Assembly (NCBI RefSeq): GCF_001704415.2
Contig: NC_030811.1
Coordinates: 74,976,069-75,040,068, forward strand
DNA length: 64,000 nt
From: Capra hircus
Lineage: Eukaryota; Chordata; Mammalia; Artiodactyla; Bovidae
Direction of reading: 5' to 3'
Shown here one piece after another: positions 35,386 to 46,240 of this stretch. The position numbers and the translations under genes are program-made. The notes under the pieces were generated by a model. The model was not told the DNA's origin, did not search any database, and saw only the letters and a program-made list of their open reading frames with translations. The first letter of the stretch is position 1; each line of letters starts with the position of its first letter.

Positions 35386-35397
35386 AGTTCCTATATG

Positions 35398-35528
35398 CTG
35401 CTGCTGCTGCTAAGTCGCTTCAGTCGTGTCCGACTCTGTGCGACCCCATAGACTGCAGCCCTGCAGGCTCCTCCATCCATGGGATTTTCCAGGCAAGAGT
35501 ACTAGAGTGGGGTGCCATTGCCTTCTCC
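35398..35528 (-). mobile_element. Bov-A SINE monomer with CTG/CAG repeat and perfect 12-bp TSD
   Basis: Antisense Bov-A without a tRNA head: tail (cgcttcagtcgtgtccgact), body (gggattttccaggcaagagt), ending attgccttctcc. Its 3' tail carries (GCT)n at about 35397-35412, the trinucleotide run commonly found at Bov-A tails. The perfect duplication agttcctatatg lies at 35386-35397 and 35529-35540. Confidence 0.95.
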
Positions 35529-35669
35529 AGTTCCTATATGAGATACTGACAAAAAAAAGAAAAAAAAGACACTGTATCTCAGAGTAATTATTTAATAACA
35601 ATAACATGGACATTAATTCTTATGTTATTTTCTTCCAAATGTTTATAATGCACTACATACATATAGTGT

Positions 35670-35681
35670 TTTACTCTTTAT
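35670..35681. repeat. TSD of full-length L1 (left; right copy 43732-43743)
   Basis: tttactctttat is identical at 35670-35681 and 43732-43743 and encloses the entire antisense L1 with its T-rich tail. Confidence 0.85.
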
Positions 35682-35682
35682 T

Positions 35683-35782
35683 TATTTATTTTTTTGCTTT
35701 GTTATTTATTTATTTATTTGTTTGTTTGTTTTTTGTAATTCTTTTGAACAAGGAAGTTTGTATTCACGTTTCTTTTTTTTTT
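35683..35782 (-). repeat. double A-tail of the L1, with TTTA/TTTG microsatellite
   Basis: From the TSD inward there is a T-rich run with (TTTA)n and (TTTG)n repeats (35682-35734), a non-repetitive 38-nt segment (35735-35772), and then T10 (35773-35782) abutting the L1 3'UTR. In L1 orientation this reads L1 - poly(A) - 38 nt - A-rich tail - TSD. Confidence 0.8.
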
Positions 35783-38040
35783 ATTAAATTTTTATTTTTA
35801 CTTTATTTTACTTTACAATACTGTATTGGTTTTGCCATACATTGACATGAATCCACCACGGGTGTACATGCATTCCCAAATATGAACCCCCTTCCCACCT
35901 CCCACCCCATAACATCTCTCTGGGTCATCCCCATGCACCAGCCCCAAGTATCCTGTATCCTGCATTGGACATAGACTGGTGATTCGTTTCTTACATGATA
36001 GTATACATGTTTCAATGCCATTCTCCCAAATCATCCCACCCTCTCCCTCTCCCACAGAGTCCAAAAGTCCACTCTACACATCTGTGTCTCTTTTGTTGTC
36101 TCGCATACAGGGTCATCATTGCCATCTTCCTAAATTCCATATATATGTGTTAGTATACTGTATTGGTGTTTTTCTTTCTGGCTTACTTTACTCTGTATAA
36201 TCGGCTACAGTTTTATCCATCTCATTAGAACTGATTCAAATGTATTCTTTTTAATGGCTGAGTAATACTCCATTGTGTGTATGTACCACAGCTTTCTTAT
36301 CCATTCATCTGCTGATGGACATTTAGGTTGTTTCCATGTCCTGGCTATTATAAACAGTGCTGCAATGAACATTGGGGTACATGTGTCTCTTTCAATTCTG
36401 GTTTCCTCAGTGTGTATGCCCAGCAGTGGGATTGCTGGGTCATAAGGTAGTTCTATTTGCAATTTTTTAAGGAATCTCCACACTGTTCTCCATAGTGGCT
36501 GTACTAGTTTGCATTCCCACCAACAGTGTAGGAGGGTTCCCTTTTCTCCACACCCTCTCCAGCATTTATTGCTTGCTGACTTTTGGATCGCAGACATTCT
36601 GACTGGTGTGAAGTGGTACCTCATTGCGGTTTTGACTTGCATTTCTCTAATAATGAGAGATGTTGAGCATCTTTTCATGTGTTTGTTAGCCATCCATATG
36701 TCTTCTTTGGAGAAATGTCTATTTAGTTCTTTGGCCCATTTTTTGATTGGGTTGTTTATTTTTCTGGAATTGAGCTGCATAAGTTCCTTGTATATTTTTG
36801 AGATTAGTTGTTTGTCAGTTGCTTCATTTGCTATTATTTTCTCCCATTCCGAAGGCTGTCTTTTCACCTTGCTTATATTTTCCTTTGTTGTGCAGAGGCT
36901 TTTAATTTTAATTAGATCCCATTTGTTTATTTTTGTTTTTATTTCCAGAATTCTGGGGGGTGGATCATAGAGGATCCTGCTGTGATTTATGTCTGAGAGT
37001 GTTTTGCCTATGTTCTCCTCTAGGAGTTTTATAGTTTCTGGTCTTACATTTAGATCTTTAATCCATTTTGAGTTTATTTTTGTGTGTGGTGTTAGAAAGT
37101 GATCTAGTTTCATTCTTTTACAAGTGGTTGACCAGGTTTCCCAGCACCACTTGTTAAAGAGATTGTCTTTACTCCATTGTATATTCTTGCCTCCTTTGTC
37201 AAAGATAAGGTGTCCATATGTGTGTGGATTTATCTCTGGGCTTTCTACTTTGTTCCATTGATCTATATTTCTGTCTTTGTGCCAGTACCGTACTGTCTTG
37301 ATGACTGTGGCTTTGTAGTAGAGCCTGAAGTCAGGCAAGTTGATTCCTCCAGTTCCATTCTTATTTCTCAAGATTGCTTTGGCTATTCGAGGTTTTTTGT
37401 ATTTCCATACAAGTCTTGAAATTATTTTTTCTAGTTCTGTGAAAAATATCGCTGGTAGCTTGATAGGGATTGCATTGAATTTGTAGATTGCTTTGGGTAG
37501 TATATTCATTTTCACTTTATTGATTCTTCTAATCCATGAACATGGTATATTTCTCCATCTATTAGTGTCCTCTTTGATTTCTTTCATTAGCGCTTTATAG
37601 TTTTCTATATATAGGTCTTTAGTTTCTTTAGGTAGATATATTCCTAAGTATTTTATTCTTTTCATTGCAATGGTGAATGGAATTGTTTCCTTAATTTCTT
37701 TTTCTACTTTCTCATTATTAGTGTATAGGAATGCAAGGGATTTCTGTGTGTTGATTTTATATCCTGCAACTTTACTATATTCATTGATTAGCTCTAGTAA
37801 TTTTCTGGTGGAGTCTTTAGGGTTTTCTATGTAGAGGATCATGTCATCTGCAAACAGTGAGAGTTTTACTTCTTGTTTTCCAATTTGGATTCCTTTTATT
37901 CTTTTTCTGGTCTGATTGCTGTGGCCAAAACTTCCAGAACTATGTTGAACAGTAGCGGTGACAGTGGGTGCTCTTGTCTTGTTCCTGACTTTAGGGGAAG
38001 TGCTTTCAATTTTTCACCATTGAGGATAATGTTTGCTGTG

Positions 38041-38164
38041 GGTTTGTCATATATAGCTTTTATTATGTTGAGGTATGTTCCTTCTATTCCTGCTTTCTGG
38101 AGAGTTTTTATCATAAATGGATGTTGAATTTTGTCAAAGGCCTTCTCTGCATCTATTGAGATAA
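38041..38164. repeat. source arm of 124-bp inverted duplication
   Basis: This RT-coding segment (around the AEKAFDKI catalytic box) is repeated in opposite orientation at 38623-38746 with one difference in 124 bp (the ggcctttgac position reads ggcttttgac in the copy). This arm is in its normal L1 context. Confidence 0.95.
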
Positions 38165-38616
38165 TCATATGGCTTTTATTTTTCAATTTGTTAATGTGGT
38201 GAATTACATTGATTGATTTGTGGATATTGAAGAATCCTTGCATCCCTGGGATAAAGCCCACTTGGTCATGGTGTATGATCTTTTTAATGTGTTGTTGGAT
38301 TCTGATTGCTAGAATTTTGTTGAGGATTTTTGCATCTATGTTCATCAGTGATATTGGCCTATAGTTTTCTTTTTTTGTAGCATCTTTGTCAGGTTTTGGT
38401 ATTAGGGGGATGGTGGCCTCATAGAATGAGTTTGGACGTTTACCTTCCTCTGCAATTTTCTGGAAGAGTTTGAGTAGGATAGGTGTTAGCTCTTCTCGAA
38501 ATTTTTGGTAGAATTCAGCTGTGAAGCCGTCTGGAACTGGGCTTTTGTTTGCTGGAAGATTTTTTATTACAGTTTCAATTTCCATGCTTGTGATGGGTCT
38601 GTTAAGGTTTTCTATT

Positions 38617-38756
38617 AAACTGTTATCTCAATAGATGCAGAGAAGGCTTTTGACAAAATTCAACATCCATTTATGATAAAAACTCTCCAGAAAGCAGGAA
38701 TAGAAGGAACATACCTCAACATAATAAAAGCTATATATGACAAACCTTAACAGTTT
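38617..38756 (+). repeat. inserted arm of 124-bp inverted duplication within L1 ORF2
   Basis: 38623-38746 is in sense orientation inside an antisense L1 and is the reverse complement of 38041-38164. It is bordered by mirror sequences aaactgtta (38617-38625) and taacagttt (38748-38756), and it replaces a few bases of the expected L1 sequence between ggttttctat and cagttttgg. The pair could form a hairpin with a 458-bp loop. It is a secondary rearrangement, not a separate L1 insertion, since it has no A-tail or TSD. Confidence 0.93.
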
Positions 38757-40125
38757 TGGAAAGTTGTACTTTTCTAAGAATTTGTCCATTTCTTCCACGT
38801 TGTCCATTTTATTGGCATATAATTGCTGATAGTAGTCTCTTATGATCCTTTGTATTTCTGTGTTGTCTGTTGTGATCTCTCCATTTTCATTTCTAATTTT
38901 ATTGATTTGATTTTTCTCTCTTTGTTTCTTGAGTGTCTGGCTAATGGTTTGTTAATTTTATTTATCCTTTCAAAGAACCAGCTTTTGGCTTTGTTGATTT
39001 TTGCTATGGTCTCTTTTGTTTCTTTTGCATTTATTTCTGCCCTAATTTTTAAGATTTCTTTCCTTCTACTAACTCTGGGGTTCTCCATTTCTTCCTTTTC
39101 TAGTTGCTTTAGGTGTAGAGTTAGGTTATTTATTTGACTTTTTTCTTGTTTCTTGAGGTATGCCTGTAGTGCTATGAACTTTCCTCTTAGCACTGCTTTT
39201 ATAGTGTCCCACAGGTTTTGGGTTGTTGTGTTTTCATTTTCATTAGTTTCTATGCATATTTTGATTTCTTTTTTGATTTCTTCTGTGATTTGTTGGTTAT
39301 TCAGAAGCGTGTTGTTCAGTCTCCATATGTTGGAATTTTTAATAGTTTTTCTCCTGTAATTGAGATCTAATCTTAATGCATTATGGTCAGAAAAGATGCT
39401 TGGAATGATTTCGATTTTTTTAAATTTATCAAGGTTAGATTTATGGCCCAGGATGTGATCTATCCTGGAGAAGGTTCCGTGAGCACTTGAGAAAAAAGTG
39501 AAATTCATTGTTTTGGGGTGAAATGTCCTATAGTTATCAATTAGGTCTAACTGGTCTATTGTATCATTTAAAGTTTGTGTTTCTTTGTTAATTTTCTGTT
39601 TAGTTTATCTGCCCATAGGTGTGAGTGGGGTATTAAAGTCTCCCACTATTATTGTATTACTGTTAATTTCCCCTTTCATACTTGTTGGCATTTGTCTTAC
39701 ATATTCCGGTGCTCCTATGTTGGGTGAATATATATTTATAATTGTTATATCTTCTTCTTGGATTGATCCTTTGATCATTATGTAGTGGCCTTTGTCTCTT
39801 TTCACAGCCTTTGTTTTAAAGTCTATTTTATCGGATATGAGTATTGCCACTCCTGCTTTCTTTTGGTCTCTATTTGCATGGTATATCTTTTTCCAGCCCT
39901 TCACTTTCAGTCTGTATGTGTCCCTTGTTTTCAGGTGGGTCTCTTGGAAGCAGCATATAGAGGGGTCTTGTTTTTGTATCCATTCAGCCAGTCTTTGCCT
40001 TTTGGTTGGGGCATTCAACCCATTTACGTTTAAGGTAATTATTGATAAGTATGATCCCATTACCATTTACTTTATTGTTTTGGGTTTGGGTTTATACACC
40101 CTTTTTGTGTTTCCTGTCTAGAGAA

Positions 40126-41041
40126 TATCCTTTAGCATTTGTTGGAGAGCTGGTTTGGTGGTGCTGAATTCTCTCAGCTTTTGCTTGTCTGTAAAGCTTT
40201 TGATTTCTCCTTCATATTTGAATGAGATCCTTTCTGGGTACAGTAATCTGGGCTGTAGGTTATTGTCTTTCATCACTTTAAGTATGTCTTGCCATTCCCT
40301 TCTCTCCTGAAGAGTTTCTATTGAAAGATCAGCTGTTATCCTTATGGGAATCCCCTTGTGTGTTATTTGTTGTTTTTCCCTTGCTGCTTTTAATATTTGT
40401 TCTTTGTGTTTGATCTTTGTTAATTTGATTAATATGTGTCTTGGGGTGTTTCACCTTGGGTTTATCCTATTTGGAACTCTCTGGGTTTCTTGGACTTGGG
40501 TGATTATTTCCTTCCCCATTTTAGGGAAGTTTTCAACTATTATCTCCTCAAGGATTTTCTCATGGTCTTTCTTTTTGTCTTCTTCTTCTGGGACTCCTAT
40601 AATTCGAATGTTGGAGCGTTTCATATTGTCCTGGAGGTCTCTGAGATTGTCCTCATTTCTTTTAATTCATTTTTCTTTTTTCCTCTCTGATTCATTTATT
40701 TCTACCATTCTATCTTGTATTTCACTAATCCTATCTTCTGCCTGCATTATTCTACTATTTGTTGCCTCCAGAGTGTTTCTGATCTCATTTATTGCATTAT
40801 TCATTATATATTGACTCTTTTTTATTTCTTCTAGGTCCTTGTTAGACCTTTCTTGCATCTTCTCAATCCTTGTCTCCAGGCTAATCTGTGATTCCATTTT
40901 GATTTCAAGATTTTGGATCATTTTCACTATCAATATTCAGAATTCTTTCTCAGGTAGATTCCGTATCTCTTCCTCTTTTGTTTGGTTTGGTGGGCATTTC
41001 TCCTGTTCCTTTACCTGCTGAGTATTCCTCTGTCTCTTCAT
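40126..41041 (-). pseudogene. L1 ORF1 (RNA-binding chaperone), inactivated
   Basis: ORF1p coats L1 RNA as a trimer. The expected ATG is at 41041-41039 (MKRQRNTQQVKEQEK). The coiled-coil segment is readable at 40933-40667 (MIVKMIQNLEIKMES onward, rich in E/I heptads). The C-terminal RNA-binding part follows to a stop near 40126 (TDKQKLREFSTTKPALQQML). Lesions: TGA at 40939-40937 (codon 35), a frameshift near 40667, and TGA at about 40453-40451. Both stops sit where relatives have Arg CGA, so CpG decay explains them. All assignments are by motif order. Confidence 0.85.
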
Positions 41042-41583
41042 CTTGGTTATATTGCTGCGTTTGGGGTGGCCTTTCTGTATTCTGGGAATTTGTGGGGTTC
41101 TCTTTATTATGGAGCTTCCTCACTGTAGGTGGGGTTTTATCAGTGGTTTGTCAAGGTTTCCTGGTTAGGGAGGCTTGTGTTGGAATTCTGGGTTTCTTCT
41201 CTCTGGAGTGCAATGGAGTGACCAGTAATGGGTTATGAGACGTCAATGGTTTTGGAGTAACTTTGAGCTGCCTGTATATTGAAGCTCATGGGTGTGTTCC
41301 TGTGTTGCTGGAGAATTTGCGTGGTATGTCTTGCTCTGGAACTTGTTGGCCCTTGGGTGGAGCTTGGTTTCAGTGTAGGTATGGAGGAGTTTGATGAGCT
41401 CCTATTGATTAATGTTCCCTGAATTCAGGAGTTCTCTGATGTTCTCAGGCTTTGGACTTAAGCCTCCTGCTTCTGGTTTTCAGTTTTATTTTTACAGTAG
41501 CCTCTAGACTTCTCCATCTATACAGCACTGATGATAAAACATCTAGGTTAAAGATGAAAAGTTTCTCCACATTGAGAGACACC

Positions 41584-42005
41584 CAGAGAGGTTCACTGAG
41601 TTATATGGAGAAGAGAAGAGGGAGGGGGTAGTTAAAGGTGACTGGAATGAGATGAGGTGGGATCAAAAGAGGAGAGAGCAAGCTAGCCAGTAATCACTTC
41701 CTTATGTGCGCTCCACAGTCTGGACCGCTCAGAGGTATTCATGGAGTTATACAGGGAAGAGGAGAGGGAGGAATTAGACAGAGGTGGCCAGGAGGATAAA
41801 AGAGGGAAATGAAAAGGAGAGAGACAAATCCAGCCAGTAACCAGTTCCTTAGGTGTTCTCCACCATCTGGAACACACAGAGATTCACAGAGTTGGATAGA
41901 GAAGAGAAGGGGGAGGGAAGAGACAGAGGCCACCTGGTGGAGAAAAAGGAGGGTCCAAAGGAGGAGAAAGTGGTCAAGCCAGTAATCTCGCTCTCAGGTA
42001 AAATT
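41584..42005 (-). repeat. three ~147-bp tandem units in the L1 5'UTR
   Basis: Units begin cagagaggttcactgag (41584), cagaggtattcatggag (41730) and cagagattcacagag (41877). Each continues with a GA-rich stretch and then gccagtaa(t/c)... The third is truncated. The units are diverged from one another by roughly a quarter, so the array is older than this insertion and is part of the element family's 5'UTR. Confidence 0.8.
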
Positions 42006-42559
42006 GGGTAGTGAAGTTTGGGTTTTTAAATGTACAAAATTGACAACAAAAACCAAAAAGCAAAGATTAAAAATCTAGAGTAGAGGTTGGATTTTCAAAA
42101 ATACAATATTAAAGAAAAGAAGAAGAAGGAAAAAAGAAAAAAAAAGAAAAAACAAACAAACAAAAAAGCCGCAAGAATTATTTTAAAAACACCAACAACC
42201 ACACAAAGACTATATATGGTGTTTGCTTTAAAAAATGGTCTTTTTTTTTTGAAAAGTAACAGTAGGTTATAGAAATAAAAATTAGAGGAGAAATAGAGTA
42301 CTTAACAATTTTAAAAAGTTAGGGGGAAAAAAAAAGAAAGAAGAGAAAGAAAAGAAGAAAAAACAACCCCACAACAGCATCAACAAAAAACAAAAAAAGG
42401 AATGATTATAAAAATAGTAAAGATATATCTGGCCCTTTCTCTGGTGTTGTGGGCAGTGTGGGGTCACTTCCAAGGCAGTTCCCTCTGTTTAACTTCTTCT
42501 GTTTGCTGGTCTCTTCAGTGTCTGATTTCCGTCCTGACATGGGGGGGCGGACACTTTTT

Positions 42560-43731
42560 TTTTTTATGCTCACTTGTTCAGTCGTTCTGTGGGGAGGGAG
42601 GGATGCTGCAAACAAATAGCACTGTCGTGTGCACACAGTGTCTCAGCCCCGCTGGGCCTGTCCCTGCTCGCAGTGCACAAACCGCTCCGGCTCTACGATG
42701 CTCAGCCAGGAACCGTCTGAGGCCAGCCCTAGGCTGCATGCACCTCCCCAGTCTAAGCCGCTCAGGTTCGGCGCTCAGGTAGCCCTCAGAGGTGCAGATT
42801 CGGTTGGGACTGCGTTTTGTGCCCTTCCCAGGTCCGAGTAGCTCAGGAGTTTGGCGAGTGCGATCGCTGTGACTTATCACCTTTCCCGTTTCTGCCGCTC
42901 AGTTTTCTGGGTGTACCCCTGGCGCCCCTTGAGAGGCAGATGGTGATTGTCCAGCACCCCCAGAAGTCTTAGCAAAGAAGCCTGCTTGCAGTTTGGTAGG
43001 TAGAGTCTCTCCGGGGCTGCGATTGCCCCTTTCCAGCCCTTACAGCTCTGGCTGCCTGTCCCCGGCGGGGGATGGTCTGCAGCCAGCTATGTCCATTCCG
43101 TCCTTTGTTCTATGAGCGGTCCTGGCTGTGTCTTATGTTCGAGCTTTTCGCGTGGTAGCTATCCCACAGTCTGGTTTGCTAGCCCAAGTTAGTTCGTCCT
43201 GGTTACATGCGGGGCGTTCCTGCCCGATTCTTACAAAGCACTGCAGCCCACGCCTCCCGTGCCTCCCTGCCCTGCCCCCACTTGTTAGTGGTGGATGCAG
43301 GCGTCTGTGCTGCTTTTCCGCTGGGGGAGTTACTGTTGGGCTTGTAATCTGTTGGTTTTAATTATTTATTTATTGTTCCTTCCTGTAATGTTGCCCTCTG
43401 TGCTTCCAAGGCTTGCCACAGACTTGGCAGGGAGAGTGTTTCCTGGTGTTTGGAAACCTCTCTTCTTAGAATTCCCTTCCTGGGACGGGCTTCCCTTCCC
43501 AGGATGGAGCTTCCTCCCCACCTCCTTTGTCTCTTTTTTCGTCTTTTATATTTTTTCCTACCTGTTTTTGAAGACAATGATCTGCTTTTCTGGGTGCCTG
43601 ATGTCCTCTGCCAGCATTCAGAAGTTGTTTTGTGGAGTTTGCTCAGCGTTGAAATGTTCTTTTGAGGAATTTGTGAGGGAGAAAGTGGTCTCCCCGTCCT
43701 ATTCCTCCGCCATCTTAGGACCGCCCCCTGG
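42560..43731 (-). promoter_or_regulatory. CpG-rich L1 5'UTR (probable internal promoter region)
   Basis: The distal 5'UTR is clearly richer in G+C and CpG than the rest of the window, with many CG dinucleotides at 42650-43330, and ends at the L1 transcription start. In mammals the L1 5'UTR carries the internal Pol II promoter and is methylated. Promoter activity here is inferred from family knowledge; I mapped no factor sites. A-rich tracts at 42110-42410 separate it from the tandem units. Confidence 0.5.
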
Positions 43732-43749
43732 TTTACTCTTTATAAGGCA

Positions 43750-43985
43750 CCACATCACAATGATTAAGAATATTGACATTACTAATTACTAGCTGTGTGA
43801 CCTTGGATGAGTTTCTTTGCCTTTCTGTGTCTCAGTATTTTTCATCTGTAAAATGAAAATAAGAGTACCGCCTACCATCTAAGATTGTTGAGGGCTGTGT
43901 TAAGACACTGAAAGCACTTAAGGTCATGTCTGATACACAGTAAGGGGTTCATAAGTGTCATCTCAGTACTATTTTATTTTCCATA
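43750..43985 (+). mobile_element. MIR SINE, sense
   Basis: Conserved MIR core order: actagctgtgtgaccttgga, ttctgtgtctcagt, catctgtaaaatgaaaata, agattgttgagg, then gatacacagtaagg. It begins just beyond the right TSD of the L1. Confidence 0.9.
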
Positions 43986-46240
43986 ATCTACATTCATCTG
44001 TTAATCAAAATAAGTATTAAATAAGTGTTTAAATAACACAGTAAGTGTTAAAGTATGTTGGTGTTGTAGCCAGTGATAGAACTAGCTTATGCAGAGAGGC
44101 AACTTACTTTGACTTATGGGATCCAAGGAAGGGTTGGATACTCAAAACTATGGGAAGGTTCTCCAGCTCACTAATTGTTCTTTGACTATACTCATTCTGC
44201 TATTAAACCCATTTATTGTATTATTCTCTATCACAATATGTCCAGTTGCCTGTTTTTCATAATTATTTTTCTCTGCTTCATGTTTCTAATATTCCTTATA
44301 TCTCTGAATTTTTATTCATTTAAAATGTTTCTTACATTAATCCTACTTTTTGCATGCAAGTTGTTCAGTATTTGCTTTCATTTTTTAGTGTTTGTCCTTG
44401 TAAGAGATCTCATTGTTTGTTCCTTGGGATCATCAGCTGGCTTTGTGTTCTGGAGGTCTTCTGTTTACCCCTCCAGATCCACTCACCATCTTTTCCCACC
44501 CTGCTCAGTATCCTTTAAGACTGACCCAAAAAAACAACTTCTACAGGTTTCCTTGCCCTCTGCCTTCTGGAAAGAATCATCAGGAGAATTGTGGGAGGGA
44601 GAGTGTGAGGTCAAGGGTATTTATTCTCTCACTTCCCTCCCTATAGTGTTGTCTGTGTCCTTGACTGAAGATTGGAATCTGGACTGTCTTCTTTTGATCC
44701 TAATATCTCTTACCTCCTTCCAGGTCTGTTACTAGTACTTAAGTACTACTATATGCTGCCCACACAACTGTAAATAGTCTTAATATTAAAGTTTTCTCAA
44801 ATTATCAGGTTGGATATGCCACTATCTCCTGCTGGGTCCCTGGCTAATATATTCAGCTAGTGATGTCTACCTGGAGAGAAGAACAAAACTTATTAGACAC
44901 TGACTAGCATTTCTTTAAGTGAGTTAGAAAATAGCGAGTTCTAGACCAGGTGATTTCAGGGAAATGACCCATGGTGGAGAGACCCTCAAGCTGAAACAGA
45001 AGTATAAGCCACCCCCTCTATCCTTTCCACCCAGGAGTTCAGCCCCCCTTCAGCCCCTCTTCTCTGCTTTTATCCTAGGATGCCATTGCTAAAGTTGTGG
45101 GGGTTCTTTGAGAAAGAACAGGTTGCTCAGGTGCTTGACAGCTCATCTGTACTTTAACTGTCTATTCTTAATGTCTGCAGTTTCCAGAGCTTCTTAAAAG
45201 CTCTGTAGTTGTGGTAGAGAAGGCAGTAATCTCTACTTAGGGAATGTTGGAAAGAGAAAAGATCATAACTAGAAAATTTCCTGCCTGCCTATCACCATTT
45301 GGTTCTTTAAAGCATGCCTCATCATCTATCCTACCCTAGACCCAATCACCTTCTGTTTCTCAAAGAGTTTCTTAAAGTTTGTTTTTGTTGTTGTTTTAAA
45401 GATTTAGAGCCAGCTCTGAGCTCTTCAACTTCTCTTCAGTATAGTTTGGGGAATGAAATCATTGGTGGAATTCCTTGAATCTGTAATTGAACACCAGTGC
45501 TCAAAAGATACTTTTGTTTTGTTAGCGTTGATGTTCTGATTCACTAGGGCAATGATTATTTGCCCAAGGAAGACTCTCAAAGTTTATTGATTGGGCTGAT
45601 AATAAACAGAGTTAATCCTCAGAGGTAACCCAATCCATATCCCTAGGAATGTCTGTACCCAGCACTATCACAAAGGGACAGATGATAGAAAATCTCTGCC
45701 CAAGTTTCCTGTAGACCTTCCTCTGCAGGAAGGTCTGGCCCTACCTTCTATGGTTATTATACTAACACTGTCCTGAATACTATAGTGGATATCCTGATGT
45801 ACCACCTAGGCCCCCGTCAGGAATGAAGGATTATTATCCCAGCTGTTGGGTGTGCTATCAGCCCTTTTGGGGGATTACCTTGATTGAAGAGATAAAAGGA
45901 GATATGATGCGAAGACGCTGATGCTAAATGTAACGGAGAAATCAGAGAACTATTAAAGTTTCTACCTTTGAGTAGCTCACAGTCTTGCTAGGAAGATAAC
46001 TCACAAATAAAAAGAAGTATAATTGAAAAAACAAAAGAGTATATGATAAACCACAAGAGTGAGCTAGGCAACAACTACAGTAATTTTCAAATTTGCAAGA
46101 ATATGCATGAGGTTCATTTGGACAAGGCTAGTCATGGAAGATTCTGTATGTAGGAGATAATTGTAAAGAGACTTGAGCCTGGATGGAATTAGCTAGGATA
46201 TGCTACAAATATGGTTGATCTAGGAAATTCTTAACCCTAA
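43986..46240. other. mostly unassigned stretch
   Basis: Contains a 186-codon open frame with a non-ATG start (44175-44735), rich in F, L and S from T-rich DNA and without a recognised domain. Parts of 44440-44760 are laid out like an old interspersed repeat, but I cannot name it. There is no gene I can support. Confidence 0.4.

Larger units (their letters stand above)
36205..40066 (-). pseudogene. L1 ORF2 (endonuclease-reverse transcriptase), inactivated
   Basis: Encodes the L1 enzyme that nicks target DNA and reverse-transcribes L1 RNA. Start MVMGSYLSIITLNVNG at 40066. Endonuclease boxes are present: CFQETHL, VGDFNTPL, FSRIDHILGHK, SDHNALRLDL. RT boxes: PDGFTAEFYQKF, LIPKPDKDATKKENYRPISL, SIDAEKAFDKIQHPF, and FADD at about 37840-37855. 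The C-terminal cysteine motif CX3CX7HX4C is at about 36513-36568. The frame ends at 36205. Lesions seen: an in-frame stop near 39605, a frameshift near 38840, a 124-bp inverted insertion at 38617-38750, and a one-base loss in an A-run near 37896 just before FADD. The catalytic residues remain readable but the protein cannot be made whole. Confidence 0.92.
35682..43731 (-). mobile_element. full-length ruminant L1 (L1_BT-like)
   Basis: About 8.05 kb on the minus strand, complete end to end: A-rich tail (seen as T-rich 35682-35782), 3'UTR (35783-36204), ORF2 (36205-40066), a short inter-ORF spacer, ORF1 (about 40126-41041) and a long 5'UTR (41042-43731). The 5' terminus in reverse complement is the classic mammalian L1 start, an uninterrupted G-rich opening followed by cctaagatggcgg. 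TSDs are listed separately. It is full length but dead: stops and frameshifts in both ORFs and an inverted duplication within ORF2. The modest density of lesions suggests a fairly recent element. Confidence 0.92.

Noticed and set aside
36509..36970. 153-codon and other plus-strand frames across 36.2-41.2 kb
   Set aside because: Shadows of the antisense L1 ORF2 and ORF1.
41584..42005. Regularly spaced repeats as a possible CRISPR-like or satellite array
   Set aside because: Units are contiguous, diverged and inside an L1 5'UTR; no spacers, and the genome is mammalian.
42560..43330. CpG-rich block resembling a host CpG-island promoter
   Set aside because: It lies entirely inside the full-length L1 5'UTR, bounded by the L1 start and TSD.
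44175..44735. 186-codon open frame, hydrophobic
   Set aside because: Non-ATG start; the F/L/S/I richness follows from T-rich DNA. No domain or conserved motif. Not supported as a gene.
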